DNA from: Paraliobacillus salinarum
GTDB taxonomy: Bacteria; Bacillota; Bacilli; Bacillales; Amphibacillaceae
Reading direction: 5' to 3'
DNA length: 64,000 bases
Assembly: GCF_014083865.1 (NCBI RefSeq)
Contig: NZ_JACEFA010000001.1
Location: 372,001 to 436,000 of the forward strand
Shown here: positions 46,455 to 55,486 of the stretch, piece by piece
How the letters are laid out: each line of letters opens with the position of its first letter
How positions within the stretch are numbered: position 1 is the stretch's first letter
Made by a program: the position numbers and the translations under genes
Notes under the pieces: model-generated
What the model saw: only the letters and a program-made list of their open reading frames with translations
The model's database searches: none
Told to the model about the DNA's origin: nothing

Positions 46455-46507
46455 TTTCATCACCATTAAAAGTATAGCTAATCATACGATTTCTAAACGT
46501 CTTATAA

Positions 46508-46548
46508 ATAAAAAACCAGGTATAGCTTATATCGCTATACCTGGTTTA
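46508..46548 (-). terminator. Terminator of the S1-domain protein gene
   Basis: AAACCAGGTATAGC and GCTATACCTGGTTT pair perfectly around a seven-base loop, followed on the minus strand by TTTATTTATAAG. It lies 9 bases after the stop codon. Confidence 0.85.
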
Positions 46549-46556
46549 CTAATAAA

Positions 46557-47696
46557 TTATTTATATTTGTCTAATTTGTCACCAATCATATCACCTAATT
46601 GGAAACCTGAACTATCTTCTTCTTTTTCATAAGCTTTAAGTTCTTGTTGGTTTTTATCAGCTTCAATTTCTTTAATACTTAAAGAAATGCGTTGATCTGA
46701 TTCACTAATATCTAACACCTTCACTTCTACCGTTTGACCTACTTCCAATACTTCTTGAGGTGTACCGATATGTTCCGTGGAGATTTGTGAGATATGCACT
46801 AGTCCTTCAACACCTGGTAAAACTTCAACAAAGGCTCCAAAGTTAACTAATCGCTTAACAGTACCTTCAACAATATTTCCTGGTTGAACCTTCTCACTAA
46901 TGTTTTCCCACGGTCCAGGTAACGTATCTTTAATTGAAAGAGAAATACGTTCGTTCTCTTTATCAACAGATAATACCTTCACTTTTACAGTTTCACCCTC
47001 TGAAACAACTTCAGTTGGTGTTTCTACATGCTCGTGAGACAGTTGAGAAATATGAACTAAACCATCAATACCGCCTAAATCAACAAAGGCACCAAATGAA
47101 GTAATACGAGCAATCGTTCCTTCAATTGTTTGACCTTGTTCAATAGATGCTAGTAATTGCTGTTTTTTATCTGCTTCTTCTGCTTCAACAACAGCACGAT
47201 GTGAAAGGATTACACGATTTTTATCTTTGTCTAATTCTACTACTTTTAATGCGAGAGTTTTATCTTGGTATTCAGAAAAATCTTCAACAAAAAAGGTTTC
47301 GATAAGAGACGCTGGTATAAATCCTCTCAATCCAACATCTACCACTAATCCACCTTTAACAATCTCTTTAACAGTAGCATTAAAGACAGTACCTTCTTCT
47401 AATTTTTGCTCTAAGTCTTCCCAAGCTTGTTCTGAATCGATCGCTTTCTTTGAAAGGATCACTTCTTCTTCTTCCACTTTTTTAACTTTTAAAGTTAATT
47501 CGTCACCTTCATTAACAAGGTCACTTGCTTTTTCTATATGAAGACTAGACAACTCACTGATCGGTACGATACCATCCATCTTGTAATCAATGTCAACTAA
47601 TACTTGCTTTTCTTCAACTTTTACCACTTTTCCAGTTACGGTATCTCCCTCTGTTAATCCTTTAAATTCAGATACTTCTTTATTTAACTCATCCAT
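46557..47696 (-). CDS. rpsA: S1-domain RNA-binding protein (ribosomal protein S1 homologue YpfD)
   Basis: A 379-residue protein with four S1 domains of about 70 residues (starting GDTVTGKVVKVEEKQVLVDI, GTVFNATVKEIVKGGLVVDV, GQTIEGTIARITSFGAFVDL and GNIVEGTVKRLVNFGAFVEV). The typical E. coli S1 has six; low-GC Firmicutes forms have four and are not always ribosome-bound. ATG at 47696 follows AAGGAGG. It is between plsC and a terminator, downstream of cmk as in B. subtilis. Confidence 0.93.
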   Translation of the reverse strand: MDELNKEVSEFKGLTEGDTVTGKVVKVEEKQVLVDIDYKMDGIVPISELSSLHIEKASDLVNEGDELTLKVKKVEEEEVILSKKAIDSEQAWEDLEQKLEEGTVFNATVKEIVKGGLVVDVGLRGFIPASLIETFFVEDFSEYQDKTLALKVVELDKDKNRVILSHRAVVEAEEADKKQQLLASIEQGQTIEGTIARITSFGAFVDLGGIDGLVHISQLSHEHVETPTEVVSEGETVKVKVLSVDKENERISLSIKDTLPGPWENISEKVQPGNIVEGTVKRLVNFGAFVEVLPGVEGLVHISQISTEHIGTPQEVLEVGQTVEVKVLDISESDQRISLSIKEIEADKNQQELKAYEKEEDSSGFQLGDMIGDKLDKYK

Positions 47697-47783
47697 ACAA
47701 ACGGCCTCCTTGAATTTACGACAAAACCTTAAATAACTTGTCTTTTTTTCTAACTTCTAACATTTTCGCTTTTTTGTCAAGGG

Positions 47784-48380
47784 TTAGACTAAATTTTCTT
47801 GTGTGTACTTTTGCTTTAATTGCTTAATGTTGTCCATAATCACATCTGTCACTTCACTAGCTTTAGCCTTGCGTTTTCTCAATTCATCCATAGCGATTGC
47901 TTTTCCATACACTACTTTTAAGCGCTTGCCTTTTCTATATGGCCCGATAATCGCACAAGGAATTATAGTAGCTTCAGAGCGCAAAGCAAAGAATCCTACT
48001 CCTGACAGCCCTTTACCAATTTCTCCAGTTTTACTTCTTGTACCCTCAGGAAATAAACCTAATGTATTTCCTTCTTTCAATATATCTAAACCCCTCCTTA
48101 GCGCATCTCGATCTTTCATTCCTCTCTTAATTGGGAATGCATGGGATTTCAAGAGTATAGCACCAAGTAGTTTGTTTCTAAATAATTCTTCTTTTGCCAT
48201 AAAGTAAATATCTCTTGGACAAGTGATACCAACTACAGGCGGATCTAAATTTGAAATATGATTAGAACAAATAATAACCGGACCGTCTTTCGGGATATTT
48301 TCTTTACCAATAACCTGAAATCGGTAAAAAGGAAGTAAAGCTATGTGAACAACAATTGTGGCAAATCGATAAAAACTCAT
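47784..48380 (-). CDS. plsC: 1-acyl-sn-glycerol-3-phosphate acyltransferase
   Basis: Acylates lysophosphatidate to phosphatidate at the membrane. The 198-residue protein has a hydrophobic N-terminus, the catalytic NHISNLDPP (H-x4-D), and the substrate-binding FPEGTRSK. PlsC in B. subtilis is at another locus, but many Bacillaceae have it between cmk and the S1 gene. ATG at 48380 follows AAAGGAG; it is 5 bases after cmk, implying cotranscription. Confidence 0.93.
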   Translation of the reverse strand: MSFYRFATIVVHIALLPFYRFQVIGKENIPKDGPVIICSNHISNLDPPVVGITCPRDIYFMAKEELFRNKLLGAILLKSHAFPIKRGMKDRDALRRGLDILKEGNTLGLFPEGTRSKTGEIGKGLSGVGFFALRSEATIIPCAIIGPYRKGKRLKVVYGKAIAMDELRKRKAKASEVTDVIMDNIKQLKQKYTQENLV

Positions 48381-48385
48381 TGTTT

Positions 48386-49063
48386 TTACTCCTTTGTGTT
48401 AGATACAATTGATAATATCTTTTGGGTTACTTCATCGATTGAAAGTGATGTTGTATCAATTTCAATCGCATCCTCCGCTTTAATTAATGGAGATACTTCT
48501 CGCTCTGAATCTAATTTATCTCTCTGAGCAATTTCTTTCTTTAGTTTTTCTAAATCAGAAGTAAATCCTTTCGATACATTTTCTTCGTGTCTGCGTATTG
48601 CTCTTTCTTCCACTGAAGCAATTAGATATATTTTCGCTTCTGCATCAGGTATGACATGTGTACCAATATCTCTGCCATCCATAACAACTCCGCGTTCAGC
48701 TGCTAATTGCTTCTGCTGCTTCACCATTTCTTCACGTACCAAACGATGTTGTGCAACGATTGATACATTATTTGTAACATCTTCTTTTCTAATTGCATCC
48801 GTAACATCTTCTTTATCAATTATTACAACTTGTTTATTATCAACTTGTTGTAAATTTATCGTTGATTGTTTAATCAATTCATAAAGCTGCTTTTCATCTG
48901 ATAAGGAGATGCCTTGTTGCAATGCTTTATAGGTCAATGCCCGATACATTGCACCTGTATCAATATATATGTAATTTAATTGTTCTGCTATCTTCTTAGC
49001 TACTGTACTCTTTCCCGCAGCCGCCGGACCATCAATAGCTATAGCAATTTTATTATTATTCAT
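48386..49063 (-). CDS. cmk: Cytidylate kinase
   Basis: Phosphorylates CMP and dCMP. With the ATG at 49063 ([13 protein letters not shown], behind GAGAGGAC) it has 225 residues, the usual length; a longer start adds 25 unlike residues. The P-loop is [14 protein letters not shown], then [26 protein letters not shown] and [10 protein letters not shown]. Downstream are plsC and the S1 gene. Assignment is secure. Confidence 0.97.
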   Translation of the reverse strand: MNNNKIAIAIDGPAAAGKSTVAKKIAEQLNYIYIDTGAMYRALTYKALQQGISLSDEKQLYELIKQSTINLQQVDNKQVVIIDKEDVTDAIRKEDVTNNVSIVAQHRLVREEMVKQQKQLAAERGVVMDGRDIGTHVIPDAEAKIYLIASVEERAIRRHEENVSKGFTSDLEKLKKEIAQRDKLDSEREVSPLIKAEDAIEIDTTSLSIDEVTQKILSIVSNTKE

Positions 49064-49162
49064 TTTTCTTCGTCCTCTCTTTAAACCAAAAACAACATTC
49101 TTTTCGATACATAAATAAGGATAACATATTTTACTCAAAATGTTAGGTGTGTTCGCCTAAAT

Positions 49163-49816
49163 TTATAATTGTCGCCTTCTATTCTTTAATTGAATTTCGA
49201 AACAATGTTTAATGATTAGCTGCCTATCTCTTTCTGGAATATCCTTAAATTCAAGCGTTATCAAAGGTTTATCTACCTCTCCTTTACTAAACACTCGAAC
49301 TACTTTAGCTTCTGTCAATATATACTCTAATTGCTCATTTTCCATTGGTAATACAACACAAATATCTACTATTTCTCCACTTTGATAAGAATCATTTAGT
49401 GAATACAATGCACATAAACCACCACCACTAATATCCGTAGTAATGGAGTGAAAAGGAGAGCGAATACCTTTTGTATCATGAATAGAAATATCTAAAGCAC
49501 TATTGACTCTAACATATTCCCTTCTCTGAATTCGTTTTAATTCTTCTTCAGAAAAATGGATCATTAGCATCGGAATCTGGCCTTTTTTCTTACCTATGAT
49601 TTCAGTTTTAAACTCATACACTGTATCTGACTGATCAACAAAACTTGCATTAAAACTAGTTCCTTTAGGAAAAATATTTGTTCGTCCAGTTGTTTCGTCA
49701 ATTGGATAATCAACATATATAGTCTCACCTTGATGTTCAACAATTTTACAACGATAGCTTGGTGTTTGCTCATCTTCTAATGACTGTAGCCTCAGAGTCA
49801 TGCCAATTTTTATCAA
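49163..49816 (-). CDS. ypfA: PilZ-domain c-di-GMP receptor, flagellar brake type (MotI/YpfA-like)
   Basis: In B. subtilis this protein binds c-di-GMP and slows the flagellar motor. The 217-residue protein has an N-terminal YcgR-N-like domain (about 1-95) and a C-terminal PilZ domain with both ligand motifs: RREYVRVNS (R-x3-R) and DISGGGLC (D-x-S-x-x-G). All ligand residues are present. The start is TTG at 49816 behind AGGAGGG; the first ATG in frame would drop five residues. It lies between ypeB and cmk, as in B. subtilis. Confidence 0.92.
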   Translation of the reverse strand: MIKIGMTLRLQSLEDEQTPSYRCKIVEHQGETIYVDYPIDETTGRTNIFPKGTSFNASFVDQSDTVYEFKTEIIGKKKGQIPMLMIHFSEEELKRIQRREYVRVNSALDISIHDTKGIRSPFHSITTDISGGGLCALYSLNDSYQSGEIVDICVVLPMENEQLEYILTEAKVVRVFSKGEVDKPLITLEFKDIPERDRQLIIKHCFEIQLKNRRRQL

Positions 49817-49918
49817 CTTTCTAAAACCCTCCTACAAAAAGCATCGGTTTCATTTTAATAAATTTGTACTAAGAAGAAATACTCATTATAGTTATACAAC
49901 ATTTTGGACTAAATTGAA

Positions 49919-49950
49919 AGAAAAAAAGGGAAGGATTTACATCCATTCCC
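49919..49950 (-). terminator. Terminator of sleB-ypeB
   Basis: GGGAATGGAT and AATCCTTCCC pair with one bulge on the minus strand and are followed by TTTTTTTC. The ypeB stop overlaps its start. Confidence 0.75.
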
Positions 49951-51290
49951 TAATCGATATTCCATTTTGTTTCAACTGCTTTTAATTTTTCGACTTGTAA
50001 TTCATTCCCACTATTTGCATCAATAAATATTCGATAAGTTTCTTGATCTATGGTTCCTAGAAATGCATATGCTAAAACCTCTTCTGCTACATCACTTTCA
50101 ATTACAGCTAGATGCTGATCTTGAATAGTTACAGACGGATTAACTTTTGCTTTTGCTTCGTCTAAAGAAATCGTAGGTGATTGAATTGTTCTTTCTTGAT
50201 GATTACGATAATAGTCATTAGCCATATATCCTAATATTTCTCCGTTATCTAAAGCCACTTTTAATTGTATCTTGTCAGGATAAATTCGAACATCATCCTG
50301 ATTATATAAAAATTGAAATACTCCTACATGATCGTATTGACTACTTTGAAGGAGCTCCATATCCGTTAGTCCATTTTTCTTTAAAAATGCCGCTGCTTTA
50401 TTTGCCGCTTCATTTAAACTTAACTTCTGTTCATTTATTTTTCTGTTTAACATAAAAGAAAGTGGGTGTCCGCCTTTTTCTGATATATCAATATAACCAT
50501 GCACACCATCAGATTTAAACGAACCACTATATGTTGGTAATGACGCTCCTTTTCCGCTTTTAGCAACAACAATTTCTGTTTCTTTGTTTAGAGAAAACAG
50601 CTTGCGTATTTTATCGGTCACTTCTGTTTCATTTATTTTATTTCCAGTAATAAATCGATAATCATGATTTTCATTTGAAATACCTGTTATATTTGATGAC
50701 AGTGTGCTTTCTGAATATTCTTTAGCTGTTTCTTCAACTGTTTTAAAACCATCAATAATTGTATTGTCTTGTTGTTCGTCATTGTTTACTAGTGCTAGCT
50801 GCACATCCATCCAACGTAAATTTTCTTCCAATACGACATGCTGAACTTTACGTAACTCTTTTCTAATCACTCCAGCAGTTTGGTATAAACCTTTCAAGTC
50901 TTTAATTTCTTCGTCTGATAATGGACTGTTCTCTAAATCACGTACTGCTGTTCGATACGTGAAATCACCGATATTTGAAAGAAATTCTTCTGTCTTATTA
51001 AAAGGCAATAACGCTAAAGGTAGTTGACCAACATCTGTGTTTGCTTCTGATGTAATTCGCCATATTTCAACTAGTTGTGGGGATAATGTGTCCTTTGTAT
51101 TTAAAGCTAATGTTGTCCCGATTTTATCATGTAATAAATCTATTTTATATGTTAAATCATGAAAGGCACGTTGATAATTGTTTTCCGCTTGTATTAATAT
51201 AGCATTTTTTTCTTGATGCTCTTGATAACCCCAGGCGGCTGTTGCAAAAATTGCGATCGTTAATAATGAAATAGAAATCCATCTAAACAT
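49950..51290 (-). CDS. ypeB: Germination protein YpeB
   Basis: Forespore protein that keeps SleB stable and inactive until germination. The 446-residue protein has an N-terminal anchor (about residues 4-20), a helical N-domain, and a C-terminal half with about three PepSY-type domains (starting LSLNEAANKAAAFL and SLDEAKAKVNPSV). ATG at 51290 follows AAGGAG. It is 18 bases after sleB, the invariable partner. Confidence 0.95.
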   Translation of the reverse strand: MFRWISISLLTIAIFATAAWGYQEHQEKNAILIQAENNYQRAFHDLTYKIDLLHDKIGTTLALNTKDTLSPQLVEIWRITSEANTDVGQLPLALLPFNKTEEFLSNIGDFTYRTAVRDLENSPLSDEEIKDLKGLYQTAGVIRKELRKVQHVVLEENLRWMDVQLALVNNDEQQDNTIIDGFKTVEETAKEYSESTLSSNITGISNENHDYRFITGNKINETEVTDKIRKLFSLNKETEIVVAKSGKGASLPTYSGSFKSDGVHGYIDISEKGGHPLSFMLNRKINEQKLSLNEAANKAAAFLKKNGLTDMELLQSSQYDHVGVFQFLYNQDDVRIYPDKIQLKVALDNGEILGYMANDYYRNHQERTIQSPTISLDEAKAKVNPSVTIQDQHLAVIESDVAEEVLAYAFLGTIDQETYRIFIDANSGNELQVEKLKAVETKWNID

Positions 51291-51308
51291 AATCAGTATA
51301 CTCCTTTC

Positions 51309-52178
51309 TTACATGCAAAAAACATGTTTCCCAATCCGTTTTATTTGTGGTCTTGACCAAATCCAACTAGATGTAGCGGTATTAGGGTTAAAATAGTAGA
51401 TTGCATCACCTGTCGGGTCCCAACCATTAAGTGCATCAACTACTGCTTTCTTTGCAGTGTCGTTTGGAGTAAGCCAAATTTGTCCATCTGCGACCGCGGT
51501 AAATGCGCGAGGCTCAAAAATAACACCTGAAACAGTATTTGGAAAAGAGGTACTTTGCACTCGATTTAAAATAACAGCTGCAACAGCCACTTGACCTTCA
51601 TAAGGCTCTCCTCTGGCTTCACCATAGACCGCATTAGCCATTAATTGTATATCGTTTTGTGAGTAGCCATTGGGCACATTAACAGATGTCGGTTGAATAG
51701 AAGTTTGCTCCTTTTGAGGCGCTTGATCCTTACTTTCATTTTTATTGTTATTATTTACCTCACTCTTTTTGGGAGGCTTTTGTTCTACTTGATCCTTCTT
51801 TGGAGTACCGCCATAGTAAGTAAACTTTTTACCAGATTCAATGTTCTTTTTAATAAATTCCTTATCATACTGTGAAGCTTTAACTAGTTTATTTTTAGCT
51901 TCCTGTCCTGCCAGTCCGTCTATCTCCATTCCAAATTCATATTGAAAATTACGTAATGCCCAGTAAGTACCCCAACCAAACACTCCATCAATTTTCCCGT
52001 TATAAAAACCTAAATATTGAAGTCTAGCTTGTAATTCAATTACGTCCTCTCCCGTTGCACCATGTTGTATAACTTGTGAACTAAACGCATCTACTTCGTT
52101 TTCTGGTGTCAAAGCGATTAAGCTAAACAGGAAAAGAAAAGAACTAACTATCCATAATATTTTTATTTTCTCAGCCAT
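51309..52178 (-). CDS. sleB: Spore cortex-lytic enzyme SleB
   Basis: Lytic transglycosylase that degrades the spore cortex at germination by cutting at muramic-delta-lactam. The 289-residue precursor has a signal peptide (about 1-30). A peptidoglycan-binding domain follows (about 42-100, GEDVIELQARLQYLGFYNG). A linker rich in Lys, Asn, Gln and Pro leads to the Hydrolase_2 domain, with MANAVYGEARGEPYEGQVAV (catalytic Glu) and the end RPQIKRIGKHVFCM. ATG at 52178 follows GCAGGAGG. Confidence 0.96.
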   Translation of the reverse strand: MAEKIKILWIVSSFLFLFSLIALTPENEVDAFSSQVIQHGATGEDVIELQARLQYLGFYNGKIDGVFGWGTYWALRNFQYEFGMEIDGLAGQEAKNKLVKASQYDKEFIKKNIESGKKFTYYGGTPKKDQVEQKPPKKSEVNNNNKNESKDQAPQKEQTSIQPTSVNVPNGYSQNDIQLMANAVYGEARGEPYEGQVAVAAVILNRVQSTSFPNTVSGVIFEPRAFTAVADGQIWLTPNDTAKKAVVDALNGWDPTGDAIYYFNPNTATSSWIWSRPQIKRIGKHVFCM

Positions 52179-52247
52179 ATCAAAACCTCCTGCAATATGA
52201 AAAATTATTGTTAGTGGTATTTTTAGGCTAAATCTATTTTTTATTCA

Positions 52248-52276
52248 TTGTATCAATTTAACTTTGCATCAATTCA
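52248..52276 (-). promoter_or_regulatory. Weak SigG-like promoter of sleB
   Basis: TGAATT (52276-52271) and GATACAA (52254-52248) on the minus strand with 16 bases between resemble forespore promoters (TGMATA, 15-17, CATWHTA) but only loosely. Forespore control is expected from the B. subtilis gene. Confidence 0.3.
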
Positions 52277-52277
52277 A

Positions 52278-52314
52278 TAAAAAAAGTATTGTATGATCGT
52301 TACATACAATACTT
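52278..52314 (-). terminator. Terminator of prsW
   Basis: AGTATTGTATG and CATACAATACT pair perfectly around a seven-base loop and are followed by a seven-base T run on the minus strand. Confidence 0.85.
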
Positions 52315-52317
52315 CTT

Positions 52318-53007
52318 TTATAAAATATCGATTTGTTGATTTGAAACGCGCTGTTCACTATTTTTGGTATAATAATTTGCTTGTTTTACTTTTTTAATTG
52401 CATTCAACCATAGTAAAATCATGAATGGGGTTAAAATATAGATCCAATTTCCTTTTGTTGTTTGTAGAATGTAATCATAGAAGCCATGCAAGAGAAAAGG
52501 AATAACTAACCCTACAAACATCATTAATCTCGGTTTCTCTGGTTTAAACCTTGCTTTACCTAGATAATAACCCATAACGACACCAAAAAGTGCATGTGAT
52601 GACACAGGAAAGAACGCTCTAGCAAGTGCATATTCGATTCCATGGGCAACTAAATACAATATATTTTCAACTGTCGCAAACCCTAGACTAATTGCAACAC
52701 CATAAATAATTCCATCATAAAAAGAGTTAAATGTTGTGAATTTATATACAGTATAAACAAAAATAAACCATTTAAAGAACTCTTCCAAAAAACCAGTCAA
52801 AATAAATGACGAAAGAAAAGAACCTTGGGCAATTTCCTCAGTAGCAAATGCATATTGAACAAACATGAGTGGAAAAACTAATAGCGCACCATAGATAAAT
52901 GATTGAACGATTGGTAAGATTGGCTCTGTATTAAATCGATCTTTCAAATAAAAAAAAGTCATCAGAGCTAATGCCGGCGCTATCCCAGCGGACAAAAGTG
53001 CAAACAT
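52318..53007 (-). CDS. prsW: Intramembrane protease PrsW
   Basis: In B. subtilis PrsW makes the site-1 cut in the anti-sigma factor RsiW. The 229-residue protein has seven or eight membrane segments. The glutamate pair EEFFKW and the HALFG motif, key for this glutamic-type protease, are present (about residues 75-80 and 140). ATG at 53007 follows AGAGGGTAATG. It lies between sleB and ansA. Whether RsiW is its target here cannot be seen in the window. Confidence 0.92.
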   Translation of the reverse strand: MFALLSAGIAPALALMTFFYLKDRFNTEPILPIVQSFIYGALLVFPLMFVQYAFATEEIAQGSFLSSFILTGFLEEFFKWFIFVYTVYKFTTFNSFYDGIIYGVAISLGFATVENILYLVAHGIEYALARAFFPVSSHALFGVVMGYYLGKARFKPEKPRLMMFVGLVIPFLLHGFYDYILQTTKGNWIYILTPFMILLWLNAIKKVKQANYYTKNSEQRVSNQQIDIL

Positions 53008-53089
53008 GCTACATTACCCTCTTCCATAAAAATTACTTTCATCGTATCATGAAGTAATAAAAATGAAAAATATAAAGTTGGTGGAAACA

Positions 53090-54049
53090 ATGAAACATAT
53101 TTTAATAATACATACAGGTGGCACAATTGCTATGTCAGAAGATCAAGTGACTGGATCGGTTAGCACAACAGAAACGAATCCACTTACACAAGCACAAGCA
53201 ATCATTAATCAATTCGCTAAGGTAGAGGAAAAAGTATTTTATCACCTACCTTCTCCTCATATAACACCCGATCATATGCTATCACTCGGGAAATATATTG
53301 AAGAAAGAATAGACGAGTTTGATGGTTTTGTTATTACACATGGTACAGATACATTAGAAGAAACGGCCTATTTTTTAGATTTATATATTGAAACGAAAAA
53401 ACCAATAGTAATTACTGGCGCAATGCGTTCTAGTAATGAAATCGGCTCGGATGGATTATATAATTTAACTTGCGCTATGCGTGTAGCGACTACAGAAGAA
53501 GCGTCAGAAAAAGGTGTTTTAGTTGTTATGAATGATGAAATTCACACCGCAACATATGTTACTAAAACAGCAACCAGTAATGTCGCTACCTTTCAAAGTC
53601 CACAATTTGGCCCTATTGGAATGGTAACAAAACAAGACATTTATTTTTATCATAAATGGATATCGTATGAAAAATTTGATTTCCAACACATTTCTAAACG
53701 GGTTCCGCTGCTTAAAGCGTATGCCGGAATGGATAGAATACTTTTTGATGCAATGTTGGGGATGGATATAGACGGTTTAGTAATTGAAGGACTTGGACAA
53801 GGAAATCTACCACCAGACATTATTGATCCATTGAGAGCATTACTACAAAAACAAATTCCTATTGTATTAGTATCAAGAAGTTTTAAAGGGGTTGTTCAGC
53901 CTACGTATGCATACCAGGGTGGTGGAAAACAGTTGCAAGACATGGGTGTCATCTTCGCCAAAAGATTAAATGGCCAAAAAGCTCGCATAAAATTATTAAT
54001 GGTTTTAGAATCTGCTTGTAATAAAACCGTTCAATCCTATTTTAATTAA
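53090..54049 (+). CDS. ansA: L-asparaginase, type I/AnsA-like
   Basis: Hydrolyses asparagine to aspartate and ammonia. The protein is 319 residues with catalytic motifs IIHTGGTIAMS (first Thr nucleophile) and VITHGTDTLEETAYF (second Thr, Asp). IVITGAMRSSNEIGSDG and VIEGLGQGNLP follow. The ATG at 53090 follows GGTGGAAACA; an earlier ATG at 53063 has no site. No signal peptide is seen, so it is cytoplasmic. The last two residues and stop codon lie in the left end of the downstream repeat, so the C-terminus may have been altered by insertion. Confidence 0.92.
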   Translation: MKHILIIHTGGTIAMSEDQVTGSVSTTETNPLTQAQAIINQFAKVEEKVFYHLPSPHITPDHMLSLGKYIEERIDEFDGFVITHGTDTLEETAYFLDLYIETKKPIVITGAMRSSNEIGSDGLYNLTCAMRVATTEEASEKGVLVVMNDEIHTATYVTKTATSNVATFQSPQFGPIGMVTKQDIYFYHKWISYEKFDFQHISKRVPLLKAYAGMDRILFDAMLGMDIDGLVIEGLGQGNLPPDIIDPLRALLQKQIPIVLVSRSFKGVVQPTYAYQGGGKQLQDMGVIFAKRLNGQKARIKLLMVLESACNKTVQSYFN

Positions 54050-54473
54050 GAAGAACAAACACCGCTGTGGAATATAATCTATTTGCTCATTCACTCCAGT
54101 TACAGACGATCGCTTTCCGCGGGCACCGCCTCAGCTAACTTGGTAAAGAAAAACACTTTACCAAGTGGATCTTCGGACGCGTGCTGTTCCCGCAGGACAA
54201 GGAATGCTATGGCAGCAATACATCGCAGGAAGAAAATTGCTTTTCATTTTCGACGAGTCGTCGTCTTTCACTTCCGTTTTTCATCAATTTATACGCTGTT
54301 CCTACAGAACAAGGAGTGCTTCGATAGCGATACATGGCACGAAGAAAATGGTTCTTTATTTTCGAGGAGTATCGTATATTTCCACAGCCAATTTATTTGC
54401 CCAAAAAAACGGATAATGATCCTTAAAAAAGGTATTATTATCCGCTTTCTACTGATCTTCATTTAGTTTTGTC
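54038..54473. repeat. Dispersed palindromic repeat, copy 2 (long form, 436 bp)
   Basis: It has the same left end, TATTTTAATTAAGAAGAAC and following, and the same right end, ATTTAGTTTTGTC, as the copy at 24374-24605. The left end includes the ansA stop codon; the right end meets the ypdA stop. The central hairpin is ACTTGGTAAAG (54138-54148) with CTTTACCAAGT (54156-54166). Compared with copy 1 it has extra sequence between the left arm and the hairpin, and an inserted stretch with a 62-base imperfect duplication. The tail hairpin at about 54405-54455 is kept. It encodes no credible protein. Confidence 0.85.
54197..54370. repeat. Imperfect 62-bp direct repeat inside repeat copy 2
   Basis: Units at 54197-54258 and 54309-54370 start ACAAGGA and end CGAnGAGT, with shared parts GAAGAAAAT and ATACAT. 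They are separated by 50 bases and have no counterpart in copy 1. Confidence 0.75.
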
Positions 54474-55463
54474 CTACTCTCTACTTCCAATCTTTCTTGC
54501 TATGTCTGTTGCAATTAAAGGACCATGTTCACGTCCATTTTCAATAAATATTTCGTTGTTGTTATATCCAGCAGCAATTACTCCCGCAATATAAACATTC
54601 TGTACGTTTGTTTCCATTGTCTCTTCCTTAAATGTTGGCCTTCCGGTTTCGTGCGAGATATTTATACCAATAGACTGCATGAAAGTCTGATTAGGCTGAT
54701 ATCCAGTCATTGCAAATACAAATGATGCCTCAGCAACGTTTATCTGCTCATTTACTTGATATATTACTTGATTATCTGTTATTTCTTCAATAGTAGCATT
54801 AAACTTCATTGTAATATGACCTTTTTCAACTAGCGCTCTAAATTCAGGTAAAATCCACGGCTTGACGCTTGGTGAATAATCACTACCTCTATATAAAACG
54901 GTAACCTCGGCTTCTGCTTTATGTAGTTCTAGTGCTGCATCCACTGCTGAATTTTTCCCACCAATAATCACTACCTTTTTCCGATAAAAAGGATGTGCTT
55001 CTTTAAAATAATGATACACATGTGGACTTTCTTCACCTTTGATTCCTAATTTATTCGGTTGATCATAATAACCAGTAGCAAGAACAACAAACTTTGCCTG
55101 ATATGATTTTCTATTACCTGTGCTTGTCTCTGTATGTATCGTAAAGGCATAATCATCTTTAACAACCTCTACGACTTTTTCGTAGCTATTAATTCGCAAG
55201 GATCTTCTACTTGCAACTTCTCGATAGTAAGCTAAAGCTTGATTCCGAACAGGTTTTTTTCGCTCTGTTATGAATGGGATATCACCTATTTCTAATCGAT
55301 CACTCGAACTAAAAAAAGTTTGATGGGTTGGATAATTATATATCGCGTTTACTACATTCCCTTTTTCGATTATTAATGGATTAATACCTTTATCTTGTAG
55401 TGATAAAGCGGCTGACATCCCACAAGGTCCGGATCCAATAATAATAACTTGCTCTTCTTGCAT
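54474..55463 (-). CDS. ypdA: Bacillithiol disulfide reductase/putative bacilliredoxin reductase YpdA
   Basis: NADPH-dependent flavoprotein that recycles oxidised bacillithiol. The 329-residue protein has the FAD loop VIIIGSGPCGMSAALSL and the NADPH-binding GGKNSAVDAALELHKAEAEV. The conserved single Cys near residue 14 (GPCG) is present, which is essential in the family. ATG at 55463 follows AGGAGG. Together with bshA at 20505 it supports a working bacillithiol system. gudB, next to ypdA in B. subtilis, is absent. Confidence 0.94.
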   Translation of the reverse strand: MQEEQVIIIGSGPCGMSAALSLQDKGINPLIIEKGNVVNAIYNYPTHQTFFSSSDRLEIGDIPFITERKKPVRNQALAYYREVASRRSLRINSYEKVVEVVKDDYAFTIHTETSTGNRKSYQAKFVVLATGYYDQPNKLGIKGEESPHVYHYFKEAHPFYRKKVVIIGGKNSAVDAALELHKAEAEVTVLYRGSDYSPSVKPWILPEFRALVEKGHITMKFNATIEEITDNQVIYQVNEQINVAEASFVFAMTGYQPNQTFMQSIGINISHETGRPTFKEETMETNVQNVYIAGVIAAGYNNNEIFIENGREHGPLIATDIARKIGSRE

Positions 55464-55486
55464 GATTGTCCTCCTATACAAATGTG

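Noticed and set aside
47696-47783. TTGACA box before the S1-domain gene
   Set aside because: A perfect -35 is present on the minus strand, but no -10 at proper spacing follows, so no promoter was called.
54083-54466. 127-codon frame on the plus strand
   Set aside because: It lies wholly in the dispersed repeat; the short copy does not keep the frame, so it is not a gene.
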